Shown here piece after piece: positions 1-6,382 of a stretch of 15,591 nucleotides of DNA (the first letter of the stretch is position 1; the number at the start of each line of letters is the position of its first letter). The stretch covers positions 1 to 15,591 of the forward strand of contig JAWLBW010000087.1 of assembly GCA_041687475.1 (NCBI GenBank). The letters run 5' to 3'. A model generated the notes under the pieces. That model saw only the letters and a program-made list of their open reading frames with translations. It did not search any database and was not told where the DNA came from. A program made the position numbers and the translations under genes. The DNA is from JAWLBW01 sp041687475 (GTDB lineage Bacteria; J088; JAWLBW01).

Positions 1-301
1 CCGTGCGTCATCTACGTTTAAAAGAGTAACGAATCCAGACTAAAGAGTCAAGTTTGTTCGCACCCCGGTCGGTTTCAGGGGAAAGCGCCCTGCTACCCAG
101 CAATTCGAGTCCACCAGCGGGAGCCTTTCGAAAGCCGGGCAATCTTCGCCGGCGCCGGGAGGGCGGCTGTCGCCTGTGAAGAAAACCGACGGATGACATC
201 GGTCATACCGGCCCTCGCCCCCAGACTCTAAACTGGGCTTACAAGCAAGACAGGCGTTCTTTTCGCCGGTACCTGTTACTCACGCACAGGAGCAGAGCAT
301 A
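1..301. other. Non-coding leader, no gene recognised
   Basis: I find no convincing gene in this stretch. A 63-codon open frame on the minus strand (8-199) is very rich in Arg, has no recognisable family features and is probably chance. I looked for tRNA, tmRNA, SRP RNA and RNase P signatures on both strands and found none. Small structures are visible: a 5-bp hairpin (CCCAG 220-224 with CTGGG 233-237) and alternative short hairpins at 250-276 just before the first gene. The left end (14-51) is AT-rich compared with the rest and may hold a promoter directed out of the window. Confidence 0.5.
23..51 (-). promoter_or_regulatory. Possible leftward promoter
   Basis: On the minus strand TTGACT (46-51) is followed after 17 bp by TACTCT (23-28). 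The -35 box is good and the -10 box is poor (3 of 6). The same TTGACT hexamer is used by the better promoter candidate at 5587-5616. It would drive a gene lying left of the window, which cannot be seen, so this is a weak call. Confidence 0.22.
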
Positions 302-601
302 ATGACCGAAAACCCGACCCCACACGATATTCAGCGCTACACACCCGCCGACGAAAAACGCGGTTATCAGATTCTGGTAGGCCTGTCGTTTCTGCTCGGC
401 CTGATCTTTTTCGGTATCGAACTGGGCGTCGAGCGTGAGGCCTTCTATCATGGTGCGTGGACGACCTTCGGCCTGCTTGCCTGGGGCGTTTCCATTACCT
501 TCCTTTCGGTGCTCGATGCCGGACGCGACGCCGCGGCGCGCGAAGCGGCGGCCAAGGTCGCGCAGTCGCATGCCGCGCCGTCGCAGAAAGTACCGGCCTG
601 A
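302..601 (+). CDS. Small two-helix inner-membrane protein, unknown function
   Basis: A 99-residue protein that I do not recognise. It has a polar N-terminus (1-20), two hydrophobic segments at about 22-41 and 51-72 separated by a short charged loop (GVEREAFYHG), and an Ala-rich charged tail (74-90) likely to be helical and cytoplasmic. The helix-loop-helix pattern fits a small integral inner-membrane protein. The start is supported by AGGAG at 288-292, 9 bp before the ATG. A strong terminator follows 32 bp after the stop, so it is probably a single-gene transcript. It is the only plus-strand gene in the window and converges on the AAA/VWA pair. No function can be assigned. Confidence 0.75.
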   Translation: MTENPTPHDIQRYTPADEKRGYQILVGLSFLLGLIFFGIELGVEREAFYHGAWTTFGLLAWGVSITFLSVLDAGRDAAAREAAAKVAQSHAAPSQKVPA

Positions 602-632
602 GAAGATTCTCGTTCCGTTGGAGAAGAAAGGG

Positions 633-667
633 GGCGACCGTTCAACTGAGCGGTCGTCTTTTTTTTT
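633..667 (+). terminator. Rho-independent terminator of the small membrane gene
   Basis: A GC-rich stem (CGACCG 635-640 with CGGTCG 651-656, extendable inward by three pairs to an AACT loop and outward to 633/658) is followed by nine T residues (659-667). This is a textbook intrinsic terminator for plus-strand transcription. On the other strand the hairpin is followed by C's and a broken T-tract, so it could only weakly stop the converging minus-strand transcript. Confidence 0.9.
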
Positions 668-699
668 CGTCGAAACGAACGGGCGTGAAACGGATCGCC

Positions 700-1833
700 T
701 CAGCGGCGACGACCGCTCATAAGCTCGGCCATCGCGGCGTCAAGACCGTCGAGGGTCAACGGAAGCATGTCGAATACCGATTGAACCAGCATGACGCTGT
801 GTCCCGAGCTGAACGATTCGGCCCCTTCGACCGGGTTCAGCCACACGCTTTTCCGAAAGGCGTCGTGAATACGCTGCAGCCAGACGAGGCCCGGTTCTTC
901 GCATCGCGGCCCCTCGAGATTGCGGCCGGACACGATGAGTTCGGGGGTGCCCATGTGGGCGTCGCCCACGACGATGAGCCAATGGTCGCGGCCGTACTCG
1001 AGCATCTTCTCCGTCGAAACGGTCACCCGGCGCTCGATGTCTTCGTAAACCTGATCGTAGGGGCAGTTGTGAAAGTAATAGGCCTTGAAGTGCTCGAATT
1101 GGCTGCGGGCCGCCGAAAAGAGACGGTTGACCAGGCGCGCATGCGGCGTCATCGTGCCCCCGGCATCCATGAGCAGGACGATTTTTACATGATTTTTGCG
1201 GCGGCGGCGATACACCAACTCGATTTCGCCACCCTCGCGACAGGTGCGGTCGATACTTGCATCGAGATCGAGCTCGTCGACCGGACCGGTGGGAAGGCGT
1301 CGCCGCAGCCGGCTCAACGCGACCCGAATGCTGCGGGTGTCGAGCACCATGTCGGAGCGATAGTTACGGAAACGGCGCCGACGCGCCATGGCAATGGCGC
1401 TGTGGGCCCCCCCGGGCTGTCGGTTGCGTATGCCCCCTTCCATCTCCGTGTCGGCCTCGGCCGCCATGCGCGCCAGGGCCTCACGGTTTTCGAGCAACAG
1501 CGCCGCCAATTCGGGGGGAAGATCGAGCCCCAATTCGGCCAGCTTCTTCATGTCTCCGGCTTCGATGGCTTGTAGAAACGCAGCCCCCGTCAGCTTACCC
1601 CTTCCCCCTGAAGCAGCCCCGACGCCTACCGCATCGCCGAAAACCTCGAGAAAAGCGGCATCGAAGGCGTCGAAGAGTTCTTCATGCTTGACGCAGACCG
1701 CCCGGGCCACGTGATAGAGCACGCGGGCATCGGGCGCCGAATGGCGCAGGAGTACCTCGAGCAACGCCAGCCACTCGGTGGGCGTGACCGGTATGCCATG
1801 CACCCGCAACGCATAAAAGAACGCAAGAAACAT
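700..1833 (-). CDS. CoxE-like von Willebrand factor A (VWA) domain protein
   Basis: A 377-residue cytoplasmic protein without a signal peptide. Residues 1-120 are helical. A basic stretch (151-215, including RRRRF and YRRRRK) precedes a VWA-like domain at about 216-345. The metal-site loop is present as LLMDAGGTM, with D223, G225 and T227 where the classic MIDAS has DxSxS; GDAH at 290-293 probably supplies the later Asp. VWA proteins of this kind work with MoxR-type AAA+ ATPases as metal-insertion or complex-remodelling chaperones, as in CoxD/CoxE and NorQ/NorD; the client here is unknown. The ATG lies 7 bp after the ATPase stop, and the GAGG Shine-Dalgarno overlaps that stop codon, so translation is probably coupled. 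No cox, nor or methanol dehydrogenase genes are nearby to name a client. Confidence 0.85.
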   Translation of the reverse strand: MFLAFFYALRVHGIPVTPTEWLALLEVLLRHSAPDARVLYHVARAVCVKHEELFDAFDAAFLEVFGDAVGVGAASGGRGKLTGAAFLQAIEAGDMKKLAELGLDLPPELAALLLENREALARMAAEADTEMEGGIRNRQPGGAHSAIAMARRRRFRNYRSDMVLDTRSIRVALSRLRRRLPTGPVDELDLDASIDRTCREGGEIELVYRRRRKNHVKIVLLMDAGGTMTPHARLVNRLFSAARSQFEHFKAYYFHNCPYDQVYEDIERRVTVSTEKMLEYGRDHWLIVVGDAHMGTPELIVSGRNLEGPRCEEPGLVWLQRIHDAFRKSVWLNPVEGAESFSSGHSVMLVQSVFDMLPLTLDGLDAAMAELMSGRRR

Positions 1834-1840
1834 GCGCGCC

Positions 1841-2662
1841 TCAGGGCTGCGAGGCCAGCGCTTCGCGCACCGCGGCCACGTCGCCCTCGTTTTTCAGCAG
1901 GGCGCCCAGGTTCGGAATCGACTTGTCCAGGTCGGCTTTCTCGATGCCGGTGTGCACCAGAATGCGCAGCCAGTCGAGCAGCTCGCTGGTCGCCGGACGC
2001 TTGCGCAGATTGCGCTGCTCGCGAATCTGGTAGAAACGGTTCATGGCCGCTTCGACGAGAATCTGGTCGAGTCCGGGAAAATGAACGTCGACGATTTGCC
2101 GCATGGTTTCCCGCTCGGGAAAGGCAATGTAGTGAAACACGCACCGCCGCAGAAAGGCGTCGGGCAGCTCTTTTTCGTTGTTGCTGGTAATGACCACGAA
2201 CGGCCGGTGCACGGCGTTGACCGTCTCGCCCGTTTCGTTGATGCGGAACGACATCTGATCGAGTTCGTACAGCAGATCGTTGGCAAATTCGAGATCGGCC
2301 TTGTCGACTTCGTCGATGAGAAGCACGACCCGCTCTTCCGCACGCAGCGCTTCGCCCAGCGGGCCCAATTTGATGTAGCGGGCGATATCGCGCACGTCGC
2401 CTTCGCCGAATCGGGCATCGTTGAGTCGCTGCACGGTGTCGTACACGTACAGCCCATCCTGCGCCTTGGTCGAGCTCTTCACATTCCACAAGAGAAAGCG
2501 CAGCCCCAGCGCCTCGGCAATGCGCCGGCCGAGCACGGTCTTGCCGGTGCCGGGCTCGCCCTTCAGCAACAGCGGACGTTCGAGCAGCAGCGCCGCATTC
2601 ACGTTATCGAGCAGATCGGGGGTTGCCACGTAGGCGTCGTGACCATCGAAGCGCAGGGTCAT
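1841..2662 (-). CDS. MoxR-family AAA+ ATPase
   Basis: A 273-residue AAA+ ATPase. Walker A is GEPGTGKT (35-42), Walker B is VVLLIDEVD (112-120), sensor 1 is N161 in ITSNNE, probable arginine fingers are R172/R173 in AFLRRC, and the lid carries RPATSELLDW (222-231). This set and the short length fit the MoxR group, which uses ATP to remodel partner proteins together with a VWA protein. That partner is encoded immediately downstream (700-1833). The ATG is preceded by GAGGAG (2671-2676 on the plus strand reads CTCCTC) with 8 bp spacing, a strong start. It follows a terminator, so it should have its own promoter in 2663-2750, but I see no clear one. The family call is firm; the client is unknown. 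Confidence 0.92.
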   Translation of the reverse strand: MTLRFDGHDAYVATPDLLDNVNAALLLERPLLLKGEPGTGKTVLGRRIAEALGLRFLLWNVKSSTKAQDGLYVYDTVQRLNDARFGEGDVRDIARYIKLGPLGEALRAEERVVLLIDEVDKADLEFANDLLYELDQMSFRINETGETVNAVHRPFVVITSNNEKELPDAFLRRCVFHYIAFPERETMRQIVDVHFPGLDQILVEAAMNRFYQIREQRNLRKRPATSELLDWLRILVHTGIEKADLDKSIPNLGALLKNEGDVAAVREALASQP

Positions 2663-2810
2663 GGATCAGTCTCCTCACAAACTTCGCATGCGGCATGGCA
2701 CACACCGCCTGCGGGGGGAAAGCCTTGCGGCGCCGAAGCTCCTTTTCCCCCGATAAAATACGGAGGGCGGGGACAAGCCCCGCCCTGTGTGACAAGTATA
2801 TCGGAAGGCC
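2663..2810. other. Spacer with repeat-like GC-rich sequence
   Basis: This gap separates the OmpA-family gene from the ATPase gene. It holds the Shine-Dalgarno of the ATPase, a purine/pyrimidine-rich imperfect inverted repeat (a G-run with AAAG near 2713-2722 against CCTTTTCCCCC near 2741-2751), and a perfect 9-bp hairpin at 2764-2786. Its composition and chance translations do not resemble the flanking genes. It may be a copy of an interspersed repeat, but only one copy is in this window. Confidence 0.45.
2753..2786 (-). terminator. Terminator after the OmpA-family gene
   Basis: On the minus strand a 9-bp perfect stem (AGGGCGGGG / CCCCGCCCT, plus-strand 2764-2772 and 2778-2786) with a 5-base loop is followed by CCG and then TATTTTAT (plus-strand 2753-2760). 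It lies 25 bp beyond the stop of the 909-codon gene, in the correct orientation. The three-base gap and interrupted T-tract make it slightly imperfect. Confidence 0.7.
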
Positions 2811-5540
2811 TTACCGCACGCGGAACTCGACACGTCGGTTCTGGGCCCGTCCCTCGGCGGTCGTGTTCGGCGCAAGCGGATTCTCCTGACCCGCCCCGAC
2901 CGGACGCAGCCGCGTTCTGTCGATGCCCCGCGAAACGAGGTACTCGATGACGGCCTCGGCCTGCGCCTGCGTCTCGCGCAGGTTCGAACGCGCCGGCCCC
3001 TGGTCGTCGGTGTACGCCACCACGCTTACCCGCACCTCGGGGTTGGCCTTCAGCACCTCGGCGATGGCGTCGAGCACTTCGCGCGCACCGGCGTCGATGT
3101 CGGTGCTGCCCTTCTCGAAGGAAACCGCTCTGGCGATTTCGATGCCGTTGGCCGTGAGGCGGGCAAGCAGGCTGCTGCTCTGGTCTTCGCCGTAACGGAA
3201 GTCCTGCACCGTCTTCTTTCCGTCGAGCACCTGGAACTGCGCGGCCTTCTTACCGAGCCCGGGCGAGTCGAATTCGACGTCATAGGTGCCCGGCGGCAGC
3301 ACCTTGTAGAAACCACCGGTTGCCGGATCGAGCACCAACGTACCGTGCGCGGTGTCGCGGAAGCGAACGGTACCGCTGAGCGGCTTGCCGTCGGCCGTGA
3401 GCAGGCGGCCTTCGATGGCGCCCACCGAACGCACCGGAACCATCTTGATGTCGACGCGCGTTTTCTTACCCGTCTCGACCGGAATCAGGTAGGCACGCGA
3501 GCTGAAGCCGGGCGCGCCGACTTCGATCTTGTACCGGCCCGGCGGCAGTGAAGCATAGAACTCGCCGGTCTCGGCATTGGCGACGATGTCACGCGCCTCG
3601 CCTTCGGGAAAGCGAATCGTGCCGCCCACGGGCTTGCCGTCGGGATCGACGAGCGTACCGGCAATGGCGCCCGAGGTGGTGTCGACGCCTTCGGGCGGAA
3701 GCTCGAAGACCACGCGGGTTTTGCGACGGGCTTCGACCGGAACGAGAAAAATCTTGGGCTGGAAGCCTTCGGCTTCGACGCGCACCTTGTACTGCCCCGG
3801 CGGAAGAATCTTCACGAACGAGCCGTCCATGGGGTTGGCCCGGGTGCCGGCGATGTCGACGTCGACAAAGCTCAGGCTGGCCGGAACGGGCCTGGCCATG
3901 GGGTCGAGTACCGAACCCACCAGCGCGCCGACCAGCTGACCGCCTTCGTCGATCTTACGCAGGAGAATCTTCTCGGTAACCACTTCCTGGCCGATGATGT
4001 TCGGCGAGACGACCACGGGCTCGTAGCTGTCGAGCTCGATGCGAATCTTGGCCTGACCGGGCAAGAGCGGAAAGCTCTGGAACATGCCGCCGTCTTCACT
4101 GGTGACCTGTCGCGACACGGGCATGCCTTCATAGCGTACGACGGCGCCGCCCAGGGGCTCGCCGGTCTCGGCATCGACGACGATGCCCTTGACGAATCCG
4201 CGGGTGTCGACCACCTTCTGCGCGCGGGGGTCATGGCTGTAGGCCAGACCGAGCCAGAACTGGTAGCCGGGATTTGCGTTGGCGGCCTTACCGTCGGCGA
4301 CATACTCGCCGCCGAGGCCGATGTCGACGGCGGCGTCCATGACGAGGCGATCGATGAAGTTCCAGCGCACGCCCGGGGTCAGCCGTTGCGGCGAACTGCC
4401 CCAGCCTTCCTTTTCAACTCCGTTCAGCAGTCGGTTGTTGACTTCCTGCTCGGTCGAGTATTCGAGAAAGACCGTATAGTCTTCCTGCGGAAACTCAAGG
4501 CCCACGCGCATCAGAAACTGATCGCCCACGGCCACGTTCATGCCGTTGAGGCGGCTGGCCGTCAGATCGGCATTGAACGCCAGATCGCTGTTGTCGCCGG
4601 TCAGCAGCGCCTTGTAGCCCTGGTCGAAGAAGAAACCGATGTTGGCGTGCGCGACGAGCGGCCACTGAATTTCGGGGTGTTCCCTGGCGTCGAAGCTCAC
4701 CATGCCCAGAGGCATGAGGCTGAACGAGCCCCAACGCGAGCCGATGGAGCGCACCTTGGTGTAGAACCGAACGTCGAGAGCGCCACCCACCGCAAGATAG
4801 TCGTAGATCGGATAAACGTACTTCGCACCGAAGGTGAAGTCACCGAGCGTCTGCATGAACTCGGGTTCGTTTCCGTTGGAAAAGGTCGCCCGATGTCCGG
4901 TCGCAAGCAGATCGGCGTGCACTTCCAGATCGTCGAGAACGGAGTACGCCAGGTGGCCGCGCGCCTCGAGGTGCGAGTGGTCGGCCGAGTCCCACGAGTC
5001 GCTCAGGTAGTACCCACCGACGTGAGAGCCGAACATCATGGTATGCTGCGACCCCGTGCGGGCCGTGATCGTGCGAAAGATACCCGACAAGCCGCCGATT
5101 GACGGCGCAAGCTCACTGCCCGCCCGGTTGCGAATCACCACCTGGCCTGTTTCCAATGCGGGCAGAGACTCGCCGTCTTCTTCATCATCGCCCGCATAAG
5201 CAGCGGGTGCGGTGCGGGCGGGCTCCGGCGCAGGCGCAGGCGCCGGTTGGGCGGCAGCCGGGGTCGAGGCGGGCTGTTGCCGGGGCGCAGGCGTAGACTC
5301 TTCGTCGGGACCTGCGTCTTCAACGCCGAGTGAAGCGTCTTCGGAAAAGCCGGTGTCGGCCGGCTTCTCCGGCGTGGGGGCTTCGGCCGCGGGAGCTTCG
5401 GGCGCGGGCCTCGACTGGCCCTCGGCGGCGGGGCGCGACGGACGCGACTGTCCCTCGCCGGGCAGAAGTGAAGTCTGCGCCAAGGCCGGGAGACTCCAAA
5501 AGAGACAGATTACGATGGCAAATAAGCTTCTCAACAGCAC
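2811..5540 (-). CDS. OmpA-family outer-membrane protein with barrel, four regulatory-like domains and peptidoglycan-binding domain
   Basis: A 909-residue exported protein. Signal peptide 1-21 ends in LPALA before Q22. A low-complexity Pro/Ala/Glu linker (25-125) contains GQSRP twice. Residues about 134-436 alternate aromatic/hydrophobic and polar residues like an outer-membrane beta-barrel. Four tandem carboxypeptidase-regulatory-like beta-sandwich domains follow at about 445-530, 537-613, 623-702 and 705-783, most with a DGKP turn and an LPPGxY motif. Residues 795-909 are an OmpA C-terminal domain (FEKGSTDID, AYTDDQG, NRRVEF), the family's peptidoglycan anchor; D845 is kept, but the usual Arg is Gln860. 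The start is GTG with a weak GAGAG; no in-frame ATG lies near it. Expression is probably separate from recO: a promoter is upstream and a terminator downstream. Role inferred: tethering the outer membrane to the cell wall over a long spacer. Confidence 0.88.
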   Translation of the reverse strand: MLLRSLFAIVICLFWSLPALAQTSLLPGEGQSRPSRPAAEGQSRPAPEAPAAEAPTPEKPADTGFSEDASLGVEDAGPDEESTPAPRQQPASTPAAAQPAPAPAPEPARTAPAAYAGDDEEDGESLPALETGQVVIRNRAGSELAPSIGGLSGIFRTITARTGSQHTMMFGSHVGGYYLSDSWDSADHSHLEARGHLAYSVLDDLEVHADLLATGHRATFSNGNEPEFMQTLGDFTFGAKYVYPIYDYLAVGGALDVRFYTKVRSIGSRWGSFSLMPLGMVSFDAREHPEIQWPLVAHANIGFFFDQGYKALLTGDNSDLAFNADLTASRLNGMNVAVGDQFLMRVGLEFPQEDYTVFLEYSTEQEVNNRLLNGVEKEGWGSSPQRLTPGVRWNFIDRLVMDAAVDIGLGGEYVADGKAANANPGYQFWLGLAYSHDPRAQKVVDTRGFVKGIVVDAETGEPLGGAVVRYEGMPVSRQVTSEDGGMFQSFPLLPGQAKIRIELDSYEPVVVSPNIIGQEVVTEKILLRKIDEGGQLVGALVGSVLDPMARPVPASLSFVDVDIAGTRANPMDGSFVKILPPGQYKVRVEAEGFQPKIFLVPVEARRKTRVVFELPPEGVDTTSGAIAGTLVDPDGKPVGGTIRFPEGEARDIVANAETGEFYASLPPGRYKIEVGAPGFSSRAYLIPVETGKKTRVDIKMVPVRSVGAIEGRLLTADGKPLSGTVRFRDTAHGTLVLDPATGGFYKVLPPGTYDVEFDSPGLGKKAAQFQVLDGKKTVQDFRYGEDQSSSLLARLTANGIEIARAVSFEKGSTDIDAGAREVLDAIAEVLKANPEVRVSVVAYTDDQGPARSNLRETQAQAEAVIEYLVSRGIDRTRLRPVGAGQENPLAPNTTAEGRAQNRRVEFRVR

Positions 5541-5586
5541 GGTCGGTCTCTCAGGCCTGATGTCTACGACAGGAAAAGGTGTTAGG

Positions 5587-5616
5587 GTTGTATCACAAAG
5601 ACGTAGCTTTAGTCAA
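5587..5616 (-). promoter_or_regulatory. Likely sigma70-type promoter for the OmpA-family gene
   Basis: In the 82-bp gap after recO the minus strand has TTGACT (5611-5616) and TACAAC (5587-5592) with an 18-bp spacer. The -35 matches 5 of 6 and the -10 matches 4 of 6 of the consensus. The local sequence is AT-rich compared with its surroundings. Transcription would begin about 40 bp before the GTG at 5540. Confidence 0.45.
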
Positions 5617-5622
5617 AAGAAA

Positions 5623-6381
5623 TCAGGGCTTTCCCGACTCGGGGCGAAAGTACTCTTCCCACATTCGCAGCGAGCGCAGATCGCCTCCGGCATGAATGCG
5701 CAGCGCTTCGCGTACCCAGGCGCGCAACTCGACGGCCCCTTTCTCATCGAGCTTCCCGCACAGGTCGTCGGGCACGGCACAGCTTCGCGCAACCCGGGCA
5801 ACGCTTGCCTGGAGCTCGCTTGAAACGACGCGCGCCCCCGGCGCACAGCTCAGGCAGACAAAGCCCCCCTGCCCCGCCAGAAACGTGACGGGCACTTCGG
5901 CCTCGCCGCAACGAAGACATTGTTCGAGCGACGCCATCACCCCCTGCCGCATGAGCATCTGCAGAAGCGCGTAGTAGAACTCGGCCGCGTTCCACCCTCC
6001 GACCTGAAGAACCCGCCAGGCCCCCAGCAGCCAGTCGAAGGTTTCGGCCGCATCGGGGCCGGGCACGATGACCCGTGCCGAGAGTTCCATAACGGCTTCG
6101 GCCATGGCCAGCCTATCGAGGTCTTCGCTCAGTCCGGGAAAGCTCTCAATTATTTGTACATCGTCGACCCGCGCCAACGTGGCCGACGGCTTCTGATGCG
6201 CCTGCAGATCGACGCAGACGAATTTCGCCAATCGGCCGCCGTAGCGCTTCCGGCTGTTGCGCGCTCCCTTGGCCACGGCGCTCAGGCGCCCCTGGTTACG
6301 GGTCACGAACTCGACAATCAAGTCGGTTTCGCCCAGGCTGCGTGTAGCCAGCACAACGGCTTCGGTTGCAATCCGTTCCAC
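5623..6381 (-). CDS. recO: DNA repair protein RecO
   Basis: A 252-residue protein of normal RecO length. RecO binds single-stranded DNA and SSB and helps RecR load RecA at gaps in recombination repair. The N-terminal OB-fold region (about 1-80) has the typical ATEAVVLATRSLGETD opening and the AVAKGAR motif (35-41). A helical middle is followed by a four-cysteine zinc site, CLRC (155-158) and CLSC (176-179). It begins with GTG, one base after the stop of the upstream transducer gene (TGA-C-GTG), and no Shine-Dalgarno is visible, so translation probably depends on ribosomes finishing the upstream gene. It is the last gene of the long operon. Its presence there may reflect genome packing rather than shared function. 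Confidence 0.93.
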   Translation of the reverse strand: MERIATEAVVLATRSLGETDLIVEFVTRNQGRLSAVAKGARNSRKRYGGRLAKFVCVDLQAHQKPSATLARVDDVQIIESFPGLSEDLDRLAMAEAVMELSARVIVPGPDAAETFDWLLGAWRVLQVGGWNAAEFYYALLQMLMRQGVMASLEQCLRCGEAEVPVTFLAGQGGFVCLSCAPGARVVSSELQASVARVARSCAVPDDLCGKLDEKGAVELRAWVREALRIHAGGDLRSLRMWEEYFRPESGKP

Positions 6382-6382
6382 G

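Noticed and set aside
50..180. Possible tRNA or tmRNA from a TTCGAGT motif in the leader
   Set aside because: The bases flanking TTCGAGT do not form a T-arm stem, and no acceptor stem, anticodon arm or tmRNA tag-and-end signature is found on either strand.
8..199. A 63-codon minus-strand frame in the left leader
   Set aside because: It is Arg-rich, with no domain; its end overlaps AT-rich promoter-like DNA.
457..2950. Long plus-strand open frames opposite the VWA, ATPase and OmpA genes
   Set aside because: The minus-strand products have Walker, VWA and OmpA motifs; the plus-strand translations have no family features and cross gene boundaries and a terminator.
5205..5480. GC-rich repetitive stretch that might be a DNA repeat array
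   Set aside because: It is explained by the Pro/Ala-rich linker of the OmpA-family protein; the units are irregular and follow codons.
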